From the NCBI RefSeq assembly GCF_015351595.1, contig NZ_JADKPT010000003.1, positions 62,001 to 126,000 of the forward strand: DNA of 64,000 bases. Reading direction: 5' to 3'. The notes under the pieces are model-generated. The model ran no database searches and was not told where the DNA came from. It saw only the letters and a program-made list of their open reading frames with translations. A program made the position numbers and the translations under genes. The DNA is from Flavobacterium sp. LC2016-12 (GTDB lineage: Bacteria; Bacteroidota; Bacteroidia; Flavobacteriales; Flavobacteriaceae). The stretch's first letter is position 1. Every line of letters starts with the position of its first letter. Below are positions 33,748-42,239 of this stretch, one piece after another.

Positions 33748-33784
33748 AAAAAAGCTCCAAATCAATTGATTTTGGAGCTTTTAC
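33748..33784 (-). terminator. Rho-independent terminator of the mannan-locus operon
   Basis: AAAGCTCCAAATCAA pairs with TTGATTTTGGAGCTTT (one bulged base, stem about 15 bp). On the minus strand it is followed by a run of seven T. It lies about 110 bp beyond the symporter stop, at the end of the ~21-kb operon. Confidence 0.85.
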
Positions 33785-33829
33785 TTTAAGATACAATAAG
33801 CTAATGTTATTTATTATTGATATTGCTAT

Positions 33830-33899
33830 TTTACATTGCCATTGTTATTGCCGTTGTCATTGTAATTGTCATTGTTATTGTAATTGTCATTGTTATTGC
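33830..33899. repeat. Hexanucleotide tandem repeat overlapping the symporter stop codon
   Basis: About eleven 6-bp units of the form ATTGTT, ATTGTC, ATTGTA or ATTGCC follow one another. Read on the minus strand they are CAATAA, CAATGA, CAATTA and so on. The final Gln codon and TAA stop of the symporter are the first unit, so the repeat starts inside the gene. Unit-length slippage would keep in-frame stops and leave the protein unchanged. Confidence 0.75.
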
Positions 33900-35218
33900 T
33901 TTTTAAATACAGTTTCCTGCAGTTCTTCTAAAGATTTTCCTTTTGTCTCCGGCATTATAAAAATTACAAAAAGTAATTGAAACACCATCATTATAGCAAA
34001 AACCAAAAACACAACGCCGGCACCAATTGTAGAAAACAGAAACGGAATCATTGATGGAATAATAGCAGCCAACACCCAATGTGTGGAAGAGCCGAAAGCC
34101 TGACCACTGGCTCTTAAATGATTCGGGAAAATTTCTGAAATAAAAACCCAGATCACGGCACCCTGCCCTATTGCATGTGAAGCTATAAACAAGAATAAAA
34201 AAATAGGAACCTGCATTCCTTCCCATTTTAGAAAAAAAGCTGCTGATACAAGTCCTAATGAAATAATGTAGCCAATTGAACCAATATACATAAGGACTTT
34301 TCTTCCCAGGACATCAATTAGAAACACACCAAAAAGCGTAAATACCAGATTGGTTATTCCAATTCCTACACTGCTCATTAAGGCAGCACTTTCGCCTAAT
34401 CCTGCTTCGGCAAAAATTCTTGGCGCATAATATAAAAAGGCATTGATTCCTGAAAACTGATTGAATAATGCAATTAAAAAAGCGAGCATTAAAGGAAATC
34501 TATACTTTTTTAAAAATATGGTTTCTCCTTTTTTATCTTCATTTTCACCTGCTCCTAAATGCATTTCCTGCATTAGATCCTCAATTTTTGCCTGTGGATC
34601 TATTTTTTCTAAAACCGTTTTAGCTTCTGCTATCCTTGCTTTTGATAATAGCCATCTTGGACTTTCCGGAATTGTAAAGACGATAATGGTGTAAAAAAAG
34701 GCCGGAAAAGCCATTATACCAATCATCCATCTCCAGGCGTTTTCACCTGCATCTCTCAACAAATAATTCGATAAAAAGGCTATCAAAATTCCTAAGACAA
34801 TATTAAACTGATACAGGGAAACCAATCTTCCACGGTCTTTTGCGGGAGCAATTTCAGAGACATAAGCCGGCGCAGCTATAGTGGATGCACCAATTCCGAG
34901 TCCGCCGAGAAAACGAAAAAAGGCAAACGTCAAGGGACCTTCAGCGAAAGCGGAACCAATAGCAGATCCTAAAAACAAAACACCAATCCAAATAAGCGTT
35001 TTTTTCCTCCCTAAGGCATTCGTTGGAATTCCGCCAAAAATGGCTCCTACAACCGTCCCCCATAAGGCCATCGCCATTACGACTGATCCATGAAAAACAT
35101 CGGATGTATGCCATATTTCCTGTAATTTTTTATCGGCACCGGAAATTACAACCGTGTCAAATCCAAATAAAAACCCGGCTAAAGCAGCAGTGACAGACCA
35201 TAATAATATTTTATTCAT
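33893..35218 (-). CDS. Sugar porter family MFS transporter (sugar:H+ symporter)
   Basis: The 441-residue protein has about 12 membrane segments and the sugar-porter signatures GFLFGFDTVVISGA (TM1), ALGRKKTLIWIGVLF (loop 2-3), RFLGGLGIGASTIAAPAYVSEIAPAKDRGR (about 101-133), PESPRWLL (end of TM6) and ETKGKSLEEL at the C-terminus. It belongs with XylE/GalP/GLUT-type symporters and would bring free hexose (here probably mannose) through the inner membrane. It is the last gene of the locus, 57 bp after GH78. The stop codon lies in a hexamer repeat. Confidence 0.94.
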   Translation of the reverse strand: MNKILLWSVTAALAGFLFGFDTVVISGADKKLQEIWHTSDVFHGSVVMAMALWGTVVGAIFGGIPTNALGRKKTLIWIGVLFLGSAIGSAFAEGPLTFAFFRFLGGLGIGASTIAAPAYVSEIAPAKDRGRLVSLYQFNIVLGILIAFLSNYLLRDAGENAWRWMIGIMAFPAFFYTIIVFTIPESPRWLLSKARIAEAKTVLEKIDPQAKIEDLMQEMHLGAGENEDKKGETIFLKKYRFPLMLAFLIALFNQFSGINAFLYYAPRIFAEAGLGESAALMSSVGIGITNLVFTLFGVFLIDVLGRKVLMYIGSIGYIISLGLVSAAFFLKWEGMQVPIFLFLFIASHAIGQGAVIWVFISEIFPNHLRASGQAFGSSTHWVLAAIIPSMIPFLFSTIGAGVVFLVFAIMMVFQLLFVIFIMPETKGKSLEELQETVFKKQ

Positions 35219-35275
35219 AATACGTTTTTTAAAAGTTAAGTAATAGAACGATTTGGCTAAGCAGAACCTAAGAAA

Positions 35276-37963
35276 TTATTCTGTGGCAATTTTGAAGGAA
35301 TACGTACCTGATTTAAGTTGAATAACTTTATTTAATCCTTCTTCGCTAGTGCCGTTTATAGCATTGAAATTATAACTAACAGTACTATTCTTTTCTAAAT
35401 ACAGCGTTGCGGTAGCATTTGGCGGAACAGTTACTTTGTAAATTATTTTTTTCTTTTTTCTTTTCCAGTTGGATACAATCTTTCCATAAGGCGATGTATG
35501 CTCTGATTCAAAATAATCAAGTCCTTTTACAAAATTTGGTTTTAAAATAATATGTTTAAAGCCCGGTACATTTTCGTCAGGAAAAATCCCTCCTATTCCT
35601 TTATACATCCATGCGCCTATTTCTCCAAACATAATATGATTCATCGAAGCGTCATTTTTCTCCACATTTAGTGGCCAATTTTCAAATAAGGTAGTAGCTC
35701 CATTTTTTATCCAATAACCCCAGGACGGAAAATCTTCTTGTGAAGCCATTTTATAAGCGGCATCTGCATAGCCGTTTTCGCTTAATGCATTCAGTATCGC
35801 TTTAGTTCCGAGTAAACCAACGTCAAGATGAAAATTAGTTTCCTGAACTTTTTTATATAAATTATCGGCTACTTTTTGCCTGAATTCGTCGGGAACCAAT
35901 CCCCAATAAAGCGGACCGGATAATTCTGTCTGAGTGCCGCTGCAGTACAAATAAGTTGATTTATTCAAAAACTGCTCGTTGAACATATTTTTGATTTTGT
36001 CTGCCAATTTAAAATAGTGATCTGCATCGCTTGTTTTTCCTAACAGTTTTGCTGTTTTGGCCAAAATCATCACATCTGTATAATAATACATGGTAGAAGT
36101 AAGCGGTTTAGAACTTGTGCTTTTGACAGGAACCCAATCTCCTAATCCCCAGTCGGTGATTCCGGTTGGATACCGTTTATCAATCAAATCTACATATTGC
36201 TTTATATTCGGATACATTTTTGATAAAAGGCTGTCATCTCCATAAAACTCATATATTTTCCATGGAATAATAGCAATCGAACTGGTCCAATCCGGACCTG
36301 TCGCAAATTCATAACCAAATGCTCCCGGATTCGGAATAATATTTGAAATTCCACCATCACTTTGCTGCTCGTCCTGATGATCTGCAAGCCATTTTTCGTA
36401 AATGGTAATTCCGTCAAAATTATACAATCCAGTTTCAACATTCGTATGGGCGTCTCCTGTCCATCCGTTTTTTTCGCGTTGCGGGCAATCGGTTGGATAA
36501 CCAAATAAATTGGCGAGGTAACTGCTGTTTGTAGCTTCCCATATTTTATTAAAAACGGGATTAGAAGTTTTAATTTTCCCCACAGCCGGAACGTCACTGT
36601 GCATTTCTAATGCCAATAGATTATCCTCATCCAATTTAAAAGGCTTGCTTGATGTTACTTCTACAAACTGAAATCCTTTATAATTAAACTTTGGAGAAAA
36701 ACTCTCTTTCGCATTACCTTTTGCAATAAAAATATCCGTTTGAAAAGGATCTGAATTGTCGGTAGGTCGATAATGTAAATCGATATTGGAAAGGTCGACC
36801 ATGCCGTTTTTATACAAACGTTCAGCGTGTTTTATTCTGAAAACAGTTCCGGGAAGCGCCTTTTTTATTAAAATTTCAACCGTTCCCGCAATATTTCGTG
36901 GGAATGTATAAACACTTAAAGTATCGTTTATTCTGTTGATTTTAACGGGTTTTAACTTCGCAACTACCCGAATAGGATGCAATTGTTGTGACACTAGTTT
37001 GGAGGAAGGAGATGTGACAAGTATCGCTTTATTCCAATTGTGATCGTCAAAATTAGGTTTGTTCCAGTCCTTTATTTCTTTTCGGGCATCATAATGCTCG
37101 CCCGTATAAATGCTATTGAAAATTACAGGACTATCTGCTGTTTTCCAGGTTTCATCTGTTACTATCGTTTCAGTAGTGTTATCCGAATAGGTAATTCTGA
37201 TATTGACCAGACAACCCGGACGGTTTCGCCAATTTGTTTTATCAAAATTCCAAACCGCGGTCGATTGATGATTGTACCAACCGTTTCCTAATAACAATCC
37301 AAAAGCGTTTTTCCCTTGTTGCAAATAAGCTGTAATGTCTAGAGAAGCATACAAATTTCGACGATCATATCTTGTAAACATCGGATCCAGCATTCGGTTT
37401 CCAACTTTTTTTCCATTGATATAAAACTCATATAATCCACCTGCCGTGACATACACACGAGCCTTTTTAATCGTTTTTGCTGTTGTAATTTCCTTTCTAA
37501 AGTACGGTGCCGGCTTATAATTCTTATCATGAGAATCTGATATCCAGTTTCCTTTCCAGTCACTAGCTTGCAACATGGCGGTTTCAAAACGATTTATTTT
37601 TGAAACTTCCATCTTGTTTTTATTGCTCCAGACTTTTACTCTCCAGAAATAAGTTGTAAAAGATTGAAGAACTGCTCCATTATACGAAATTAACATAGCT
37701 TCTGAAGCTACTTTTCCAGAAGTCCAAACCAATGCCTTTTCTTTAATAAGAGCGATCGAATCCGTTGCTATCTCTATTTGATAGGCCGTTTGCACTACGT
37801 CATCTTTATTGCTTTTTAATTGCCATGAAAATCTGGGTTGCGGCACATCAATTCCCAATGGATTTACAAGATGTTCGCAATTGAGATTTACAGGCGTTTG
37901 AGAAAAGCCCACTAAATTTATTAATAGAAAAAGGAAAAATATAGTGCGTTTGTGTTGTATCAT
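35276..37963 (-). CDS. GH78 alpha-L-rhamnosidase
   Basis: The 895-residue protein has a Sec signal (about 1-21, ending LVGFSQ) and the usual order of GH78 domains. These are a Fn3-like N-domain (VNLNCEHLVNPLGIDVPQPRFSWQLKS), beta-sandwich modules with YVTAGGLYEFYINGKKVG, and a catalytic alpha/alpha-barrel with FPTDCPQREKNGWTGDAH and GITDWGLGDWVPV carrying the acidic residues. A C-terminal sandwich ends the protein. It hydrolyses terminal alpha-L-rhamnose by inversion. In a locus otherwise aimed at mannan it implies a rhamnose-decorated glycan. It lies 42 bp after GH97. Confidence 0.93.
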   Translation of the reverse strand: MIQHKRTIFFLFLLINLVGFSQTPVNLNCEHLVNPLGIDVPQPRFSWQLKSNKDDVVQTAYQIEIATDSIALIKEKALVWTSGKVASEAMLISYNGAVLQSFTTYFWRVKVWSNKNKMEVSKINRFETAMLQASDWKGNWISDSHDKNYKPAPYFRKEITTAKTIKKARVYVTAGGLYEFYINGKKVGNRMLDPMFTRYDRRNLYASLDITAYLQQGKNAFGLLLGNGWYNHQSTAVWNFDKTNWRNRPGCLVNIRITYSDNTTETIVTDETWKTADSPVIFNSIYTGEHYDARKEIKDWNKPNFDDHNWNKAILVTSPSSKLVSQQLHPIRVVAKLKPVKINRINDTLSVYTFPRNIAGTVEILIKKALPGTVFRIKHAERLYKNGMVDLSNIDLHYRPTDNSDPFQTDIFIAKGNAKESFSPKFNYKGFQFVEVTSSKPFKLDEDNLLALEMHSDVPAVGKIKTSNPVFNKIWEATNSSYLANLFGYPTDCPQREKNGWTGDAHTNVETGLYNFDGITIYEKWLADHQDEQQSDGGISNIIPNPGAFGYEFATGPDWTSSIAIIPWKIYEFYGDDSLLSKMYPNIKQYVDLIDKRYPTGITDWGLGDWVPVKSTSSKPLTSTMYYYTDVMILAKTAKLLGKTSDADHYFKLADKIKNMFNEQFLNKSTYLYCSGTQTELSGPLYWGLVPDEFRQKVADNLYKKVQETNFHLDVGLLGTKAILNALSENGYADAAYKMASQEDFPSWGYWIKNGATTLFENWPLNVEKNDASMNHIMFGEIGAWMYKGIGGIFPDENVPGFKHIILKPNFVKGLDYFESEHTSPYGKIVSNWKRKKKKIIYKVTVPPNATATLYLEKNSTVSYNFNAINGTSEEGLNKVIQLKSGTYSFKIATE

Positions 37964-38005
37964 TATTAAATTTTATTCTTTTGAATTGTAATGCAATATT
38001 TCCAT

Positions 38006-39976
38006 TTAAATTTCTTCTAAAACAGCGGCCCAACCGCCATTTTTCACCATTTTAACTTCAATACTTTCATTACTTTTAATAGTAAAGTTCTTTTTTCTGT
38101 AATCCATGGCCTGATATCCTGCATTGATACCGTCTTCAAATGAAGTTACTTTATACGATTTTCCAGCTTTTAAGAAGTTTAGATTTAATTTGAAATTTCG
38201 TTCTTTTTCAGCGTTGTTGGTTATTCCGCCAATAAACCATTTTGAACCTTTTCTTTTGGCTACAATGGCATATTGACCGGCTTGCGCTTCCAGAGCAACC
38301 GTTTCATCCCAGGTTGTTGGAACTGAGGTTATAAATTCGGTACATTCTTTTTCGCGGTAATAATTGGTTGGATTATCAGCAAGCATTTGCAAACCACTTT
38401 CAAAAACTACAAACAAAGCAAGCTGATACGCACGTGTTCCTATACTCGCAGAATTAGGTCGTTCAGACCTGTAAACCTCAGGCTGCATGCTGATCATAGC
38501 TCCGGGTGTATAATCCATCGGGCCAACGGCGTTGCGCATAAAAGGAAGATATACACTGTTATCTGGTTTACAGCCTCCCATTTGCTCCATTCCTCTTACG
38601 CCTTCATACGAAATCAGGTTTGGGTATTTATATTCTAAACCAGCCGGTTTAAACGCACCATGAAAATCAACCAATATTTGATATTTTGCCGCTTCTTTAG
38701 CTACCTTTTCATAATAATTAACCATCACCTGATCACTGCGATCCATGAAATCAATTTTTACTCCGGCTACTCCCCATTCTTTAAAAGTTTTAAAAAGTTC
38801 CATGTTTTTTTCTACCGTCAACCATGTTAACCATAATACGATTCCAACCTTTTTTTCTTTCCCATATCGAATCAATTCCTGAACATCAACATTTGGATTA
38901 GGCGAATAAGGATCTTCTGTACTTTTAGCCCAGCCTTCATCCATAATGATGTATTCAATACCGAATTTTGAAGCAAAGTCAATAAAATATTTATAGGTAT
39001 TTAAGTTATAACCAGACACAAAATTCACATCCGGACCATATGGTGTTGCACCGTTCCACCATTCCCAGCTGGCTTGTCCCGGTTTTATCCAGGAAGGATC
39101 CTGAACCTGACTTTTTGGAGCCAATTTTAAAGTCATTGTGTTTTCAATAAGTTGTTTGTCATTTTTAGTAATGACAAAATAACGCCACGGAAAATGTCGC
39201 GTTCCGGTCGTTTTTGCAATATAATCTGCTTCTTTTAAAATTTTAAGACTTCTGTCGCCGTCTGGTCCAAAATCTAAAGGTGCTTTTGGAAATGTTGATA
39301 CAACGCCGCTTCCGGTTCCTTTTAAAAACATTCCAGGATAGTCAGACAAATCCGATTCGCTGATTAATATTTTGTATTGTTTTTTTGAATCTGCCAAAAC
39401 AGGAAGTGTTGACATTTTATCAGAAGATTTCCAATCACTTGCATTAATATGTGAATATTCTTCTTCATAAGAAGTTTTAAAACTTCCTGCCTGTTGCAAA
39501 TGAAGCAGATAATTTGTTGGGAAATTAACCGTAAAATCTTCATTTAGTATTTCAATTTCTCCTCTTTTGGCCGTTATAAATCGATACGCCACACCTTCAT
39601 CAAAAGCACGAAATTCAACTGAATATCCTCCTTTAAAATTCAGCAGCAAATAATTATAAACATTTGCTACGGTTGAAAATTTAAGCGGAATGGCCGGTTT
39701 TATAACTTCATTTACTTTTCCGGTTTTGCTTCCTGCTAACTTCGGATTTAGTCCTAAAGTTTCATTTTTAAGTACTAAGCCCAAATGATTCTTTGTGGCT
39801 AATTCTTCATTTCCTGCTGCAATCGAATAATAGATTTTATCTCTTAAAGTGATGGCTATTTTTAATTCACCATTTGGTGATGCAACTTCAAAATTTGTTT
39901 TCTGCGAATAGGTATTAGAAAGCCCAAAAAGCAAAAATAAACAAGCAAATAATTTTAAATTTTTCATCAAAAACAT
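38006..39976 (-). CDS. GH97 alpha-glycosidase, retaining (alpha-galactosidase-like) type
   Basis: The 656-residue protein has a signal peptide (about 5-24, LFACLFLLFGLSNTYSQ; a second Met at residue 5 may be the real start) and a GH97 N-terminal sandwich. The TIM barrel contains YIIMDEGWAKS, VGIVLWLTW, GVAGVKIDFMDRSDQ and DFHGAFKPAGLEYKYPNLISYEGVRGMEQ. The Asp in KIDFMD and Gly in DFHGAF, where the inverting SusB type has Glu, indicate the retaining branch known for alpha-galactosidases. It probably removes alpha-galactose or another alpha-linked decoration. A perfect hairpin lies in the 54 bp before its start. Confidence 0.93.
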   Translation of the reverse strand: MFLMKNLKLFACLFLLFGLSNTYSQKTNFEVASPNGELKIAITLRDKIYYSIAAGNEELATKNHLGLVLKNETLGLNPKLAGSKTGKVNEVIKPAIPLKFSTVANVYNYLLLNFKGGYSVEFRAFDEGVAYRFITAKRGEIEILNEDFTVNFPTNYLLHLQQAGSFKTSYEEEYSHINASDWKSSDKMSTLPVLADSKKQYKILISESDLSDYPGMFLKGTGSGVVSTFPKAPLDFGPDGDRSLKILKEADYIAKTTGTRHFPWRYFVITKNDKQLIENTMTLKLAPKSQVQDPSWIKPGQASWEWWNGATPYGPDVNFVSGYNLNTYKYFIDFASKFGIEYIIMDEGWAKSTEDPYSPNPNVDVQELIRYGKEKKVGIVLWLTWLTVEKNMELFKTFKEWGVAGVKIDFMDRSDQVMVNYYEKVAKEAAKYQILVDFHGAFKPAGLEYKYPNLISYEGVRGMEQMGGCKPDNSVYLPFMRNAVGPMDYTPGAMISMQPEVYRSERPNSASIGTRAYQLALFVVFESGLQMLADNPTNYYREKECTEFITSVPTTWDETVALEAQAGQYAIVAKRKGSKWFIGGITNNAEKERNFKLNLNFLKAGKSYKVTSFEDGINAGYQAMDYRKKNFTIKSNESIEVKMVKNGGWAAVLEEI

Positions 39977-39985
39977 TTTTTATAT

Positions 39986-40018
39986 AAATAACGTCCCACG
40001 AAAAATGGGACGTTATTT
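39986..40018 (-). terminator. Perfect hairpin between GH92 and GH97 genes (attenuator or RNA-processing element)
   Basis: A 13-bp perfect stem AAATAACGTCCCA / TGGGACGTTATTT with a 7-nt loop fills the gap between the GH92 stop and the GH97 start. The downstream tail on the minus strand is A/T-rich (ATATAAAAAATG) without a clean U-run. It may only partly terminate, or protect the upstream message end. Confidence 0.6.
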
Positions 40019-40030
40019 TATTACTATCTA

Positions 40031-42211
40031 TTACTTCGTTATGACTTGTATTTCGCCACCATTTTTAAACAAATCGTGTGAAATGAAATAGCCATCAATT
40101 TTAGCGTTGTTTACTTTAATGGCTTCTAAATCTCTTTTTCCGTTAGGATTTTTTATTGTTACTTTTTTTCCTGCAGGAGTTGTCCACGCTACTTCCTTAA
40201 AAATAGGAACGGTAACAATATATTCAGGATCGGCAGGCGATAACGGGTAAAGTCCTAATGCACCAAACACATACCACGAGGACATTTCACCCGCATCATC
40301 CATACCACTCATAGCCAGTTTTTCTGGCCCAATTCCGTACATTGTATCTAAAATTTCGTCTATTCTTTTTTGCGATTTTTCAGGTTTGTTTACAAAATAA
40401 TAAGAAAACGGCGCTTCATGATCCGGCTGGTTTCCGTGGCAATATTGACCAATAAATCCAGAGATATTCCACGCAATATAACTTGGATTCCAAGGTTTTG
40501 TAAAGAACTCGTCTAATTTTGCTTCAAAAGGTTTTGCCCCTCCATAAAGCTGCACTAAGCCTGGCATATCATGAGGAACAAAAAAGGATAACTGCCATGC
40601 ATTTGCTTCTCTGTACATATATTCATAATATGGAAACTCAGGATTAAAAGGCGTTATCCATGAACCGTCTGCTAATCTTCCTCTCATAAAAGTGGTTGAT
40701 TTATCAAAAACGTTTGCATAATTTTTAGAACGTTTAACCAAGTCATTATAATGTTCTGTATCATTCAACTCTTTGGCCAATAGTGAAAGTGCGTGATCGT
40801 CGTAAGCATATTCTAAGGTTTTAGTAACAGCGGCATTTGCTACTGTTTCTACTTTTGGATCTTTAATATCTTGTTCCGGAACATAACCTTTAGCAATATA
40901 TTCCGCAATATGAGGCCTTGTTCCGCCTTCTTTGTAAGCGTTGTTCAATAATAACTGATACGCTTTTTTAACATCATAATTCCTGATTCCTCGCATATAC
41001 GAACCTGCAATAAAAGAGGCTGCGTGATCTCCATGAAAGAATGTCGGAATAAAACCTTTTATTTCACCTTCGTTAATAATCGAACTGATTACATCAGCCG
41101 TAACATCCGGAGAAAAAATGCTTAGCAGAACCAGTTTATTTCTGTAATCATCCCATAAGGAAGGTAATGTGTAATAGTGGTAATTTTCTTTACGTACTTT
41201 ACCGGCATCATCTATAAACTGGCCATTTACATCGCTTCGTAAAGCAGGCCATAAAAATGATCTGTACAACATGCTGTAAAACATAACATTTTGTTGTTCT
41301 GTTCCGCCTTTGACTTGAATTTTAGAAAGCATGTTTTCCCACTTGGTACTTCCCTCATCAAAAACTTTTGCCAGTGTTTTATCTCCTACCTCAGTTTTTA
41401 GATTTTCAGCTGCATTTTCTGTACTTACAAATGACAGTGCGATTTTAACCGTAACCGGTTTAGTATCGCCGTCTTTAATATTTACTAAAGTATAACCGCC
41501 GCTTTTTGCGATATCTTTGGTATCTAATTTTTCAATTGGACTGCTCAAAGTCGCATAAAAATATATTTTTTCGCCTCCGGTTCTTTGAAAACCACTTACC
41601 GCATTGGCGCCTTCCATCTTAATTTGCCAGTCGTCTACACGATTGTTTGCTTTTCCGAGATCAAAAAGCACTTTTCTGCCTTTGTTGTTTTTAAAAGTAT
41701 ATTCGTGTACACCACAACGTAGCGTTGAAGTCAGTTTTACCTGAACATCATACTCTTTTAAATATACTTCATAATAAGCCGGACTTGCTTTTTCCTGATC
41801 ATGGCTAAAGGATGATTTATAAGGAAAAGAAGCGCCATCCGAAACTGGTAAAAGCGGAATATGACACAAATTCCAATGTCCTTTGTTGGTATGCGTAAAA
41901 CCTAAAATTTCTGTATCTTCATATTCGTATCCCGCACCGGATCTGTATTTTGTCATTGGACTTAGCTGTACCATTGCGTTTGGAACAGAAGATCCCGGAA
42001 ATACCAAACCTGCCCAGACACGCATATTTGCTGGTGGTGTATAACCAATTATTTTAGTGTCCAGTAAAGGCGCAGTTCCAATAAACGGATTTACCAAAGC
42101 TGTGTATTTTCCTTTTGAAAGACCTCCTCCAGATTTCTGAGCTGCCGCATTAAAGCCAAAAATTGACATAGACAGTGCCGCAAGAACTATATTCTTGTTA
42201 AATTTTATCAT
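40031..42211 (-). CDS. GH92 alpha-mannosidase, divergent catalytic segment
   Basis: The 726-residue protein has a signal peptide (about 1-24) and the GH92 fold (YTALVNPFIGTAPLLDTKIIGYTPPANMRVWAGLVFPGSSVPNAMVQLSP). The helical core has EANAWQLSFFVPHDMPGL. Near the C-terminus the usual DEDxGQxSxWY segment reads GMDDAGEMSSWYVFGALGLYP, with Glu in place of the common Gln. This points to a distinct GH92 subgroup, perhaps with another linkage or acceptor preference. It lies between GH125 and GH97 with gaps of 28 and 54 bp. Specificity is not readable from sequence. Confidence 0.93.
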   Translation of the reverse strand: MIKFNKNIVLAALSMSIFGFNAAAQKSGGGLSKGKYTALVNPFIGTAPLLDTKIIGYTPPANMRVWAGLVFPGSSVPNAMVQLSPMTKYRSGAGYEYEDTEILGFTHTNKGHWNLCHIPLLPVSDGASFPYKSSFSHDQEKASPAYYEVYLKEYDVQVKLTSTLRCGVHEYTFKNNKGRKVLFDLGKANNRVDDWQIKMEGANAVSGFQRTGGEKIYFYATLSSPIEKLDTKDIAKSGGYTLVNIKDGDTKPVTVKIALSFVSTENAAENLKTEVGDKTLAKVFDEGSTKWENMLSKIQVKGGTEQQNVMFYSMLYRSFLWPALRSDVNGQFIDDAGKVRKENYHYYTLPSLWDDYRNKLVLLSIFSPDVTADVISSIINEGEIKGFIPTFFHGDHAASFIAGSYMRGIRNYDVKKAYQLLLNNAYKEGGTRPHIAEYIAKGYVPEQDIKDPKVETVANAAVTKTLEYAYDDHALSLLAKELNDTEHYNDLVKRSKNYANVFDKSTTFMRGRLADGSWITPFNPEFPYYEYMYREANAWQLSFFVPHDMPGLVQLYGGAKPFEAKLDEFFTKPWNPSYIAWNISGFIGQYCHGNQPDHEAPFSYYFVNKPEKSQKRIDEILDTMYGIGPEKLAMSGMDDAGEMSSWYVFGALGLYPLSPADPEYIVTVPIFKEVAWTTPAGKKVTIKNPNGKRDLEAIKVNNAKIDGYFISHDLFKNGGEIQVITK

Positions 42212-42239
42212 TTTATAAAAAATTAAAATCGGTTAAAAA

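Larger units (their letters stand above)
33539..33892. other. Gap between the cassette array and the mannan-locus operon
   Basis: 354 bp without a credible gene. From left to right it holds the right edge of the array (GCCCAAC, 33567-33573), two short inverted repeats (33584-33600 and 33629-33642), an A/T-rich stretch, a strong terminator (33750-33782) and a hexamer repeat that runs into the symporter stop codon. If the array ever had an attI-like site it should lie in 33574-33650. Confidence 0.6.

Noticed and set aside
33708-33980. 90-residue plus-strand frame rich in Cys-His pairs (CHCYCRCHCNCHC)
   Set aside because: The Cys-His pattern is the hexamer repeat read in another frame, and the end overlaps the symporter gene antisense.
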